Assembly: GCA_023414875.1 (NCBI GenBank) | Contig: JAEZMV010000002.1 | Span: 186,001 to 250,000, forward strand | Source of the DNA: Bacillota bacterium | Lineage (GTDB): Bacteria > Bacillota > Clostridia > Lachnospirales > Lachnospiraceae | Direction of reading: 5' to 3' | Length of the DNA: 64,000 nucleotides | Shown here: piece after piece, positions 54,093-62,565 of the stretch | Position numbering within the stretch: the first letter of the stretch is position 1 | Layout: every line of letters begins with the position of its first letter | Notes under the pieces: model-generated | What the model saw: only the letters and a program-made list of their open reading frames with translations | Told to the model about the DNA's origin: nothing | Database searches by the model: none | Position numbers and translations under genes: made by a program

Positions 54093-55101
54093 AGAGACTA
54101 AATTTAATAACGAAAACGAAGTGAACTTAGAGAACCAGAAGCTTGAAAGTGAAGTATCACAAAGTAGTGAAGCAGAGACGGTAGAAATTCCGGAAGTTAT
54201 CCCTTCGATGGATGAATTCAAGGAGGAGATCGCCCGCTCTTTTAAGAAAATAAAGGAAGGAGATATCCTAAAGGGAACCGTAATCGGTATTTCTGAAACA
54301 GAAGTAGTTCTGGACCTCGGCTACTATACGGAAGGCATCATAAAGCTGGAAGAGTTAAGCAATGATCCCGGCTTTTCCATTAAAGCTGATGTAACAATCG
54401 GTGAAGAGATATCTGCAACCGTTCTTCGGGAGGATGACGGTCAAGGTCACATTCTCCTCTCTAGAAAACGTGCTGATGATATCCTGGCATGGGAGCACCT
54501 GAAGGATGCTATGAGTCAGAAAAAGGTTGTGCGCGTAAAAATATCGCAAGCCGTTAATGGCGGTGTCGTAACCTATTTATATGGTGTACGTGGCTTTATC
54601 CCTGCTTCTCAGCTGTCATTAACCTATGTTGAGGATCTTAGTGCCTGGGTTGGCAAGGAAATCGATGTTATTGTTATTACTGCTTCTGCTGACGATATGA
54701 AATTAGTTTTATCAGGAAAAGAAGTAGAACGTGATCTTGAGAGGAAGGATAAGAATAGTAAGATTTCCCGTCTACAAACCGGAATTGTCACCACCGGAAC
54801 GGTTGAAAAAATAGCACCCTATGGTGCTTTCATCAATATCGGAGATGGTCTCACAGGCCTAGTCCATATCTCTCAAATTTGTGGCCGAAGAATTAAATCC
54901 CCGAATGAAGTAATAAAAGAAGGGGAAACTGTAACCGTAAAAATCATAGATATTAAGGAAGGTAAAATCAGCCTTAGTATGAAAGCGGTAGAAGAGAAAG
55001 AAGATGTCATCGAGGATGTGGAAGAAGCACCCTCTACCTATACCTCGGGAGAAGAAGCAACAACCGGACTTGCTGCTTTACTGAAAAACATTAAATTATA
55101 A
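54085..55101 (+). CDS. S1-domain RNA-binding protein (RpsA-like)
   Basis: 338 residues. An acidic N-terminal tail (1-50) is followed by three S1 (OB-fold) domains at about 57-125, 140-208 and 228-303 (for example GDILKGTVIGISETEVVLDL and TGTVEKIAPYGAFINIGDGL), then an acidic C-terminus. Firmicute proteins of this kind are annotated as S1-like ribosomal proteins and bind mRNA, but with fewer domains than E. coli S1. The ATG at 54085 lacks a near ribosome site; the strong AAGGAGGT lies 38 nt upstream. Confidence 0.88.
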   Translation: MSEETKFNNENEVNLENQKLESEVSQSSEAETVEIPEVIPSMDEFKEEIARSFKKIKEGDILKGTVIGISETEVVLDLGYYTEGIIKLEELSNDPGFSIKADVTIGEEISATVLREDDGQGHILLSRKRADDILAWEHLKDAMSQKKVVRVKISQAVNGGVVTYLYGVRGFIPASQLSLTYVEDLSAWVGKEIDVIVITASADDMKLVLSGKEVERDLERKDKNSKISRLQTGIVTTGTVEKIAPYGAFINIGDGLTGLVHISQICGRRIKSPNEVIKEGETVTVKIIDIKEGKISLSMKAVEEKEDVIEDVEEAPSTYTSGEEATTGLAALLKNIKL

Positions 55102-55133
55102 TATCAGACCAATAGGACGTAATTTTCCTATGG

Positions 55134-55181
55134 TAAAAAAGGCTTTGAAGAAACTGTACTTATTACAGAGTCTTCAAAGCC
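55134..55181 (-). terminator. Terminator of the alarmone synthetase gene, probably bidirectional
   Basis: GGCTTTGAAGA (55141-55151) pairs with TCTTCAAAGCC (55171-55181), with an inner CTGTA/TACAG stem; on the minus strand a run of seven T follows. Confidence 0.8.
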
Positions 55182-55253
55182 TCTTAATTAAAATGGTATA
55201 ATTTCCATGATATAAAGAACTAAAAATGCTAAGGCACTTAGGCCCAAAATATT

Positions 55254-56093
55254 CTATGCTCTAAAACCAAACAAGATACGTTTTCGCCCAGCCTTACCGG
55301 TATCTGATGTTTTCTCACTGTCCTTTATAGAAATGTTATCTGCTGCCTTTGCCGTTGTCTCTTCTATAGAGGTTAATTCCTCCTCTTCTATTACAGTTCC
55401 AAACGACTCTGCAACTACAGAATTGTATGTTTCAGCAACTTCTTCGTCAAATTCTTCCAGGCGATCTTTGCTTAAAACTTTAATTTCTTCATTTAGGCTA
55501 AGCATCTTCTGATCCAGATAAGCTACAATTTCGGAGCATTCCTTCAGTTCTTTCCTTATATGCTCGGGTGCATTTCCTTCAAACTTATAATAAATCTTGT
55601 GTTCAAGACTTGCCCAAAAATCCATGGCAATGGTTCGAATCTGAATCTCTACCTTTGTATCTATGGTTCGATCAGATAGAAATACTGGTGTCGATACAAT
55701 CATATGATAGCTTGTATAACCATTTTCTTTCGGACGCATGATATAATCTTTAATTTTAAGTACTTTTATGTCTCCTTGCTTTGCTATTAGGTCAGCAATA
55801 CGATATATGTCCGAAGTAAAGGAGCAAATAATTCGGATTCCCGCCACATCATTTACATATTTGACGATATTCTCTACCGTCAGATCCTTTTGATTATGCC
55901 GCAGCTTCTTAGCGATACTTTGAGGAGATTTAATTCTTGAAGTAATATGTTCAATTGGATTATATTGATGAGCCAATTTAAACTCGTTATTTAATATTTC
56001 AAGCTTTGTATTAATTTCCTTTAATGCTGCATCGTACAAAAGCAGCGCACTACTCCAATCCTTTACCTCATTATAAAACATGGGGAGATCCAT
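55254..56093 (-). CDS. Small alarmone synthetase (RelQ/SAS-like)
   Basis: 279 residues, containing a single (p)ppGpp synthetase domain and no hydrolase, TGS or ACT domain. Marks: ITSRIKSPQSIAKKL (about 50-64), NDVAGIRIICSF (about 81-92), ENGYTSYHMIV (about 123-133) and EIQIRTIAMDFWASLEHKIYYK (split here as EIQIRTIAMDFW and SLEHKIYYK, about 149-170). It transfers pyrophosphate from ATP to GDP or GTP. The C-terminal 70 residues form a charged extension not seen in short RelQ proteins. AAGGTTG is the ribosome site; an extended -10 lies upstream. Confidence 0.9.
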   Translation of the reverse strand: MDLPMFYNEVKDWSSALLLYDAALKEINTKLEILNNEFKLAHQYNPIEHITSRIKSPQSIAKKLRHNQKDLTVENIVKYVNDVAGIRIICSFTSDIYRIADLIAKQGDIKVLKIKDYIMRPKENGYTSYHMIVSTPVFLSDRTIDTKVEIQIRTIAMDFWASLEHKIYYKFEGNAPEHIRKELKECSEIVAYLDQKMLSLNEEIKVLSKDRLEEFDEEVAETYNSVVAESFGTVIEEEELTSIEETTAKAADNISIKDSEKTSDTGKAGRKRILFGFRA

Positions 56094-56169
56094 CTCATCA
56101 CAACCTTATCTTTGTATAGTCTGTCTAAAAAATCGAACAAGTAATGTTCATAATTTGTTCACTAATATC

Positions 56170-56178
56170 ATTATATCA
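56170..56178 (-). promoter_or_regulatory. Extended -10 promoter of the alarmone synthetase gene
   Basis: TGATATAAT on the minus strand: TGn extension plus a perfect TATAAT, about 77 bp before the gene. No clear -35. Confidence 0.55.
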
Positions 56179-56379
56179 TAGAAATATGAACAATTCTTGA
56201 AGTTTTTTATTCTTAATCAAAAATTAAGAAATTGATTCTTTATGTGGTCTTCTAATCTCTTCTACTAATATTATAACGATTCTAGAATTGTTTTTACTAC
56301 AAAACATTATAACTTTTAATAAATAAAGTATGTAATTATAAGGATTTTATAACATTAATAAAATTAATAAAAAAACTTA

Positions 56380-56409
56380 TTGACAATTTAGCCAGTATAT
56401 GGCTATAAT
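56380..56409 (+). promoter_or_regulatory. Sigma-A promoter of the exporter leader
   Basis: TTGACA (56380-56385), 18 bp, TATAAT (56404-56409). Both hexamers are perfect. The transcript would start near 56416 and carry a leader of about 355 nt. Confidence 0.8.
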
Positions 56410-56444
56410 AGTTGCAGACTATTACAGAAAGTGAGGTAAAACAT

Positions 56445-56528
56445 ATGAAATTAAGAACTACAGTCCATAACATCAACTTCATACAGAATTCTTTATGTGA
56501 TATTACCTCATGGATTCGAAAAAATTAG
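56445..56528 (+). CDS. 27-residue leader peptide before the ABC exporter pair
   Basis: ATG with AAAGTGAGG 8 nt upstream, 27 codons and TAG stop. The peptide starts MKLRTTVHNINF and ends TSWIRKN. It is too short for a domain. It stands between a consensus promoter and a terminator, ahead of the exporter genes, the layout of a ribosome-sensing attenuator such as bmrB-bmrCD of Bacillus subtilis. Part of its coding sequence (56499-56507) can pair with the terminator. Confidence 0.65.
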   Translation: MKLRTTVHNINFIQNSLCDITSWIRKN

Positions 56529-56604
56529 ACTGTTTATTTATGCCCCGTTCCGGCCGTTACCATCAGCTACGGAGATAATGCAACCATATTTTTTTGATAT
56601 TTAT

Positions 56605-56636
56605 GCCGCGGTATATCATACTGCGGCTTATTTTTT
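56605..56636 (+). terminator. Attenuator terminator before the exporter genes
   Basis: 10 bp stem GCCGCGGTAT (56605-56614) with ATACTGCGGC (56618-56627), loop ATC, one G-T pair, then TTATTTTTT. It is 135 nt before the first exporter gene and on the same strand, so it must be read through for expression. Confidence 0.85.
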
Positions 56637-56771
56637 ACCTTTTGGAGGGTGCGTTGCGATATATTTCCATCCTTGAAAGGTTTTCCATTGGGAAATTAGT
56701 CTAAAGTAATATTGAAATTGACGTTTTATTACAGAATTTGCATTTGAGGGAATGCGGGAACGGAGGAAGGA

Positions 56772-58544
56772 ATGAAAAAAATATCCAAGTATATTATGAA
56801 ATACTGGTTCGCTTATTTTCTTGCGATACTTTGTATTGTTATCGCTGTAGCACTGGATATGCTGTCGCCACAAGTAACTAAGCGTATTATAGATAATGTC
56901 ATCGTTGGAGGAGATCTAGATCTTTTACCAAAGCTGCTTATCTTAATATTAATCATAGGTATCGGAAGGTGTATCTTCCAATATCTGAAGGAGCTTATTT
57001 TTGACTTAGTAAGTTCAAGGATCGCCTTAAACATCCGAAAGGATTTATTTAAGCATATTCAGGGTTTATCTCTGAACTTCTTTGACAAGAACAATACCGG
57101 TGAGTTAATGTCTCGTGTTAAGGACGATGTGGACCGGGTCTGGGAAGGTCTTGGATTTGTTAGTATGCTAATTATTGAAGTTATCATCCACACGGCATTA
57201 GCACTTTATTGTATGTATCAGCTAAGCCCCGTGCTGGCTATTATACCGACTATTGTACTGCCTTTAATGGGTGCTTTAGCCATTTTTATGGAAAAGAAAC
57301 TGGGTAAGGTATATGAAGATATCAGTGAAGAAAATGCTCAGTTAAATACGGTAGCACAGGAGAACCTCTCCGGTGTACGAACCGTAAAGGCTTTTGCAAG
57401 AGAGAAGCATGAAATTCAAAAATTTTTATCCCACAATCATAAATACTATGATTTAAATATGAAGCAATCAAAGGTCTTTATAAAGGTTTATCCTTATTTT
57501 CAATTTGTGACTAAAGTACTTCCTCTGGTTATTATTATTCTCGGTGGATATCTGGTTATTGAAAAAGATCTTTCTCTGGGTACTTTAGGTGCCTTTACTG
57601 AATATTCTATGAATATTGTGTGGCCTATGGAAATGCTTGGATGGTTGTCTAATATTTTTGCTTCCTCGATTGCCTCTGGGAAGAGAATTCGTAAGGTATA
57701 TGCAGAACAGCCCCTTATCACAGAGCAAGAGCAGCCGGTTATATTAGAAGAGGTTGCCGGAAATATTCAATTCAATAATGTTTCCTTTACACTTGGTGAG
57801 AAGACAATACTTTCCGACATCAGCTTTGATTTGGGTGCCGGAAAGACCATTGGTATCATGGGTGCTACCGGAACCGGAAAAAGCTCTATCATTAACCTTT
57901 TGCAACGTTTTTATGATACGACGGAAGGTGAGATTAAACTGGATGGGGTTAACGTTAAAGATATGACCCTAAAGCAATTAAGAAGAAGTATCTCTCTGGT
58001 TATGCAGGATGTATTCCTATTCTCTGATACCATCAGTGAAAATGTGAAAATGGGTAAGAAGTATCTGGTAAGCCAGGAAGAAATCGTGTCCGCCGCAGCA
58101 GATGCTCAGGCAAGAGATTTTATTGAGAAGATGGAGGATCAGTATGAAACCGTCGTTGGAGAACGCGGTGTTGGTCTATCCGGTGGACAAAAGCAGAGAA
58201 TTAGTATCGCCAGAGCGTTGGCGAAAAAAACTCCTATCCTAGTGTTGGATGATTCCACTTCCGCTTTAGATATGGAAACTGAGCTTATGATACAAAGGGC
58301 TTTAACTCAATTAGAAGCTACCAAAATCATTATAGCACATCGTATTTCTGCTGTCCGTAATGCAGATGAAATTATTATACTCGATGAAGGTAAGATTGTT
58401 GAACGCGGTACTCACGAGGATCTGCTACAGACAAAGGGTTACTATTATAAAACTTATATGGCACAGTACGGAGATTACATCAATATAAAGGAAGATGACT
58501 CTTATACTGAGCTCTGCGAAAAGGAGGTGGCAGTGTGTCAGTAA
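56772..58544 (+). CDS. ABC exporter subunit, BmrC-like (degenerate catalytic site)
   Basis: 590 residues: six membrane helices (about 10-300) and one ATPase domain, the half-transporter layout. Walker A is GATGTGKSS (364-372), signature LSGGQ (469-473). The Walker B reads ILVLDDSTSALD with Asp494 where the catalytic Glu should be. In heterodimeric exporters (BmrC/BmrD, TM287/288, LmrCD) exactly this half carries a degenerate site and the intact signature. It should pair with the next gene to export drugs or lipids. The ribosome site is GGAGGAAGG. Expression probably depends on the attenuator upstream. Confidence 0.93.
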   Translation: MKKISKYIMKYWFAYFLAILCIVIAVALDMLSPQVTKRIIDNVIVGGDLDLLPKLLILILIIGIGRCIFQYLKELIFDLVSSRIALNIRKDLFKHIQGLSLNFFDKNNTGELMSRVKDDVDRVWEGLGFVSMLIIEVIIHTALALYCMYQLSPVLAIIPTIVLPLMGALAIFMEKKLGKVYEDISEENAQLNTVAQENLSGVRTVKAFAREKHEIQKFLSHNHKYYDLNMKQSKVFIKVYPYFQFVTKVLPLVIIILGGYLVIEKDLSLGTLGAFTEYSMNIVWPMEMLGWLSNIFASSIASGKRIRKVYAEQPLITEQEQPVILEEVAGNIQFNNVSFTLGEKTILSDISFDLGAGKTIGIMGATGTGKSSIINLLQRFYDTTEGEIKLDGVNVKDMTLKQLRRSISLVMQDVFLFSDTISENVKMGKKYLVSQEEIVSAAADAQARDFIEKMEDQYETVVGERGVGLSGGQKQRISIARALAKKTPILVLDDSTSALDMETELMIQRALTQLEATKIIIAHRISAVRNADEIIILDEGKIVERGTHEDLLQTKGYYYKTYMAQYGDYINIKEDDSYTELCEKEVAVCQ

Positions 58545-60310
58545 ACGCAGTCAAAGAAGACGAATATTTAAAATCCGTCAGTAAAAAAACAACTTTATTA
58601 CGCTTGTTTCGCTATATGTTAGCATATAAGGCTCCCATTATTGCAGTTATTCTTATTATGCTGATTACCGTTACAATCTCGATCGTAAATCCTTTGATTA
58701 TAGAGGCGGCCATCGACGAGTATATCGCAAAGAATGACTTTAGGGGATTACTCATTCTTGGTGCCTTTGCTTTGGCACTTAATATAACCTTTGTATTATT
58801 GGTTAAGCTCAGAATGTATCTTATGGCAAAGGTATCGAATAACGTGCTTCTGGTGATTAGACAGGAACTGTATACTCATATTCAGAAGCTGAGCTTCAGC
58901 TTCTTTGACAGCCGCCCTACCGGTAAAATTCTTGCAAGAATTATAGGAGATGTAAACTCCTTAAAGGATGTACTCTCAAACAGTGTCACAACTTTAATTC
59001 CGGACTTTATAACGATTACTGCGGTTGTAACAATAATGCTGGTGAGAAACTGGAAGCTGGCATTGGCATCCTTAATCACTCTGCCCCTTATGATGTTTGG
59101 GCTTTGGTTTATACAAACCAGATCCCATCTCAGATGGAAGCTTCACCGTAAGAAGAGCTCGAATCTAAATGCATTTATCCATGAGGATTTATCCGGTATG
59201 CGAATTATTCAGAGTTTTACCGCAGAGGAGGAGACCGCTGAGTCCTTCGATGTACTTTTGAAAGAACACCGTGACTCGTTTGTCAGTGCAATTGTTTTAA
59301 ACGACGCCTTCGGCTCAGTTATCGATTTTAGTTGGGGTATCGGTACCCTCTCGATGTATTATTTTGCTATAAAGCGTTTTGGTTTTGATGCATCAGATGT
59401 AGGTACTTTGATGGCCTTTGGCATGTATATTATGATGTTCTGGCGTCCTATCATGAACCTTAGCAACTTTTATAATCAATTGATTACTAATATAACCGGT
59501 GCAGAGCGTATCTTTGATATCCTGGATACCAAACCAGAGATAACCGACACTGAAAATGTTACTGAGTTACCGGAAATCAAGGGTTCGGTTCGCTTTGACC
59601 ATGTATCCTTTTCCTATGATGAGGATACCAATGTATTAAACGATGTTAGCTTTCGTATCAAACCAGGTGAAACCATTGCCCTTGTTGGACCGACCGGTGC
59701 AGGAAAAACTACTATTGTTAATTTAATCAGCCGTTTTTATGATGTACAGCAGGGGACCATCTACATTGACGATTATGATGTAAAGGACGTATCCATTGAG
59801 AGTCTCAGAAAACAAATGGGTATCATGACGCAAGATAACTTTCTTTTCTCCGGCACAGTTGCAGACAATATTCGATATGGTAAGCTGGATGCGACGGACG
59901 AAGAGCTCATCGCTGCTGCTAAGGCTGTTAATGCTCATGACTTTATCATGAAGCTGGAGAATGGCTATGAAACTGAGCTGAAGGAGCGTGGCGCGGGATT
60001 ATCCATCGGTCAGAGACAACTTCTTGCTTTTGCAAGAACGATGGTGTCAATGCCAAAGATTCTAATCCTGGATGAAGCGACTTCAAGTATTGATACTCAT
60101 ACTGAGCTTTTAGTACAGCAGGGTATCGAAGCACTCTTAAGAGGTAGAACCTCCTTTGTTATTGCTCATCGTCTATCTACCATTCGTAAGGCTGACCGAA
60201 TCTTTGTTATTGATGAAGGAAAGATTATGGAGGAAGGAAGCTCTGATGAATTACTTGCTAAGAAGGGTATTTACTATAACCTTTATATGGCACAGTTTAA
60301 GAACCTGTAA
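58535..60310 (+). CDS. ABC exporter subunit, BmrD-like (catalytic partner)
   Basis: 591 residues, GTG start behind AAGGAGGTGG and overlapping the previous gene by 10 bases, so coupled to it. Six membrane helices and one ATPase domain. Walker A is GPTGAGKTT (about 388-396), Walker B ILILDEATSSID with the catalytic Glu514 intact, but the signature is LSIGQ (489-493) instead of LSGGQ. These changes are complementary to those of the first subunit: one consensus and one degenerate ATP site in the heterodimer. It lacks the about 80-residue longer form of Bacillus BmrD. Confidence 0.93.
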   Translation: MSVNAVKEDEYLKSVSKKTTLLRLFRYMLAYKAPIIAVILIMLITVTISIVNPLIIEAAIDEYIAKNDFRGLLILGAFALALNITFVLLVKLRMYLMAKVSNNVLLVIRQELYTHIQKLSFSFFDSRPTGKILARIIGDVNSLKDVLSNSVTTLIPDFITITAVVTIMLVRNWKLALASLITLPLMMFGLWFIQTRSHLRWKLHRKKSSNLNAFIHEDLSGMRIIQSFTAEEETAESFDVLLKEHRDSFVSAIVLNDAFGSVIDFSWGIGTLSMYYFAIKRFGFDASDVGTLMAFGMYIMMFWRPIMNLSNFYNQLITNITGAERIFDILDTKPEITDTENVTELPEIKGSVRFDHVSFSYDEDTNVLNDVSFRIKPGETIALVGPTGAGKTTIVNLISRFYDVQQGTIYIDDYDVKDVSIESLRKQMGIMTQDNFLFSGTVADNIRYGKLDATDEELIAAAKAVNAHDFIMKLENGYETELKERGAGLSIGQRQLLAFARTMVSMPKILILDEATSSIDTHTELLVQQGIEALLRGRTSFVIAHRLSTIRKADRIFVIDEGKIMEEGSSDELLAKKGIYYNLYMAQFKNL

Positions 60311-60451
60311 TTTCTGTAGGGTGTAGCTAATATTTGAACCTATCGTTCTTGCATCGTATAAGATGATGGCAAAACCAGTTGATATCCATTACTTCAGTAT
60401 AATTTTTCTTGTGTAATTGTGTTATAGGCATGACTTAATTATACCCTTTTT

Positions 60452-60477
60452 GCGGGTTCTTAGGAATCCGCATTTTT
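60452..60477 (+). terminator. Terminator after the exporter genes
   Basis: GCGGGTTC (60452-60459) pairs with GAATCCGC (60464-60471), loop TTAG, then ATTTTTG. Confidence 0.75.
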
Positions 60478-60499
60478 GATATCCAGACATAAAAATGGA

Positions 60500-60543
60500 G
60501 CTGTTTCTACCCTAATCAATTAGTTTTGAAACAGCCTTTTTTA
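60500..60543. terminator. Second terminator, possibly bidirectional
   Basis: GCTGTTTC (60500-60507) pairs with GAAACAGC (60528-60535), followed by CTTTTTTTATT on the plus strand and a T5 run on the minus strand. Confidence 0.75.
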
Positions 60544-60639
60544 TTCTAATCAATACAACGTTGCCTTATAACTATTTTCCAAATATACCGATTTATATCT
60601 ACGAAACGTATCGTTTATACTTATTTTAGGCAGGCCTTC

Positions 60640-61089
60640 TTAGATATCTCCTTTGCTATCTTCCTCCTCAGAGGGATAGTATTTACGTAACCTCTTGTTC
60701 AGATTCTCTGCCGTTTTCTCCTCCTTACGAGAGGTGAAAACCATAATTATTATATATACCACGGCTATCATTAAGAGCATGACCGGAAATTGCGGTATTA
60801 GCCCAGAGCTAAACCAATCCATTAGGTATGCTCCCGATGATACCACAACATTTACATATAGATAGTGGCATATAATTCGAAGCTTCATATGTTGTTTACT
60901 TGGTTCTTTCTTAGAATAATAAAATATGTTTCCCAAGGAACAGACTGCCGACATACCGATAATTTGCCATAGTAAATCCGACGAAATCGTTGCACCCGGT
61001 ACAAATATCTCTATAAATATCGCTGAATTAATTGTAATTCCTGCCATGATATAAATAAATGTCTGAGCGATACTCTTTACTAAATTCAA
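60640..61089 (-). CDS. DUF3021 membrane protein
   Basis: 149 residues from the TTG at 61089, chosen because AAGGAGGT lies 7 nt upstream; the open frame starts 16 codons earlier inside the LytTR gene. Four membrane helices (about 8-28, 40-62, 72-95 and 98-118 of this form) and a charged cytoplasmic tail. DUF3021 genes almost always follow a LytTR regulator gene, as here, and the protein is thought to antagonise that regulator (LtrR-type systems). It is the last gene of the ABC-2 transporter operon. Confidence 0.85.
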   Translation of the reverse strand: MNLVKSIAQTFIYIMAGITINSAIFIEIFVPGATISSDLLWQIIGMSAVCSLGNIFYYSKKEPSKQHMKLRIICHYLYVNVVVSSGAYLMDWFSSGLIPQFPVMLLMIAVVYIIIMVFTSRKEEKTAENLNKRLRKYYPSEEEDSKGDI

Positions 61090-61102
61090 TCTCGTGACCT
61101 CC

Positions 61103-61540
61103 TTATAATCCCAGCTTCTTTTTAAGTTCCGGTACAAACTGTCTTGAAATAACTACTTTTTCTCCGTTAAACAGCAGGGCTTCAAAACGTCCGGAGTAAG
61201 CCGGGCTTACGCTTTTTATTTTCGTAACATTGAGGATAACTGATTTTGATGCGCGAAAAAAGTTTGTATTCTTATATTCTTCTTCAATCTCATATAATTT
61301 AAGTCTTGTCTCATATACATTCTGCTTACAGTAAAGAAACACCTTATTATCCACATACTCAAAATAATATACAGATCCCGGATCTATCATTGTGATGTTA
61401 CCATCCTTGATACCGGCTAGCTTTTTCTGTGCCATTTTCAAATCCGAAATGAATTTTAATAAATTCTCATCCAACTCTTTGCAGCGTATAGTAATCTGCT
61501 CTTCTTCTCCCGGGTTGATTTCCTCAATTACTATCTTCAT
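61103..61540 (-). CDS. LytTR-family DNA-binding regulator without receiver domain
   Basis: 145 residues. A short N-terminal region is followed by a LytTR DNA-binding domain (about 45-145: GNITMIDPGSVYYFEYVDNK, FFRASKSVILNVTKIKSV, ALLFNGEKVVISRQFVPELK). There is no receiver domain, so control by a partner such as the DUF3021 protein is likely. LytTR proteins of this type often regulate their own operon, including a neighbouring ABC transporter. TAGGAG precedes the ATG. The gene lies 8 nt after the permease gene. Confidence 0.92.
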   Translation of the reverse strand: MKIVIEEINPGEEEQITIRCKELDENLLKFISDLKMAQKKLAGIKDGNITMIDPGSVYYFEYVDNKVFLYCKQNVYETRLKLYEIEEEYKNTNFFRASKSVILNVTKIKSVSPAYSGRFEALLFNGEKVVISRQFVPELKKKLGL

Positions 61541-61548
61541 AGGATCTC

Positions 61549-62460
61549 CTATCTGCTCATAACATTTCTTCTTTTTTGCATGATTGCCGATATTCCTATA
61601 AAAATTATACCACTAATTAATAATAATGCCACTTTAAAAACATCAGAAATCACTTCGTTATTAAAGGTGACGGTCATGCCCATATATTCCTTATACTCCT
61701 CGACCAATTCCTTTGGACAGTTACTGAAGGTTTCGGTTATGATCTGCTCTGTAAAGATAGAGCGCAAGAAGGACGAACCATGAACCATCGGAAAACATTT
61801 TATTACGGTTTGTACATTTTCCGGGAGCATTCCCATTGGCAAATAAATTCCTGCAAAAAATCCTACCAGAGTACCAATTATTGTTCCAACTCCTGATACG
61901 GCACTTTGTGTATGGACGAAATTTAAGATAAGAAACACCATGCTTGCTGAAGTGAATACGTTCAAAATAATAAAAAGTATAATTTTACCCCATTGAATAA
62001 GTGTCAACAAGCTTCCACCCGTAGCCGCAAAATATACTTCACCCACTGCCACAGTTAAAATGCATATAACCGTCCCCATAATGATTGCAGAAATAATATA
62101 CCCCATCACGAATTTCACCCGGTTAACCGGTGATACGTAAAAGCTGGAAAGCTTCTTCTGCGTTTCATCTTCAACCATGATTCCAATCATGGATAGTGTA
62201 ATGGTAACTGAGTTTACCACAACAATTCCTGCCAGTGCCCATAACATAACCAGTGACTCTGCATTCTTTTGGTCAACTGCGGTGTCCCGAATCCCTCCAT
62301 GCTGTTCTAAAAGATAGACTACATTGTCTGCATTCATTTTACCTAGAAAAATCACCATCAACCCAATAATGATAATCATGGATAGCAATGAGAAAAAAAC
62401 ATTGGAACGGTCTCTGACATATACTAAAATATTACGTTTTACTAGTCTTAAAAGTAGCAT
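61549..62460 (-). CDS. ABC-2 type transporter permease
   Basis: 303 residues. Six membrane helices with the ABC-2 layout: an N-terminal RLVKRNILVYVRDRSNVFFSLL segment (cytoplasmic amphipathic part then helix 1, split here as NILVYVRDRSNVFFSLL) and an extracellular loop (about 45-65). A late GTLVGFFAGIYLPMG segment (about 190-204) is typical of the drug/antibiotic exporter (DrrB/NodJ-like) group. Substrate unknown. It partners with the ATPase encoded upstream. GAGAGGGAG precedes the ATG. Confidence 0.88.
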   Translation of the reverse strand: MLLLRLVKRNILVYVRDRSNVFFSLLSMIIIIGLMVIFLGKMNADNVVYLLEQHGGIRDTAVDQKNAESLVMLWALAGIVVVNSVTITLSMIGIMVEDETQKKLSSFYVSPVNRVKFVMGYIISAIIMGTVICILTVAVGEVYFAATGGSLLTLIQWGKIILFIILNVFTSASMVFLILNFVHTQSAVSGVGTIIGTLVGFFAGIYLPMGMLPENVQTVIKCFPMVHGSSFLRSIFTEQIITETFSNCPKELVEEYKEYMGMTVTFNNEVISDVFKVALLLISGIIFIGISAIMQKRRNVMSR

Positions 62461-62565
62461 TAGCTCTCCCTCTCTGCTGTTTTTATTTTATGGTAATTTC
62501 AGAGACTTTCCTCGTATAAAATAAAATACAGTCTTCACCTATTCTTATAAACGGATAAATCATAT

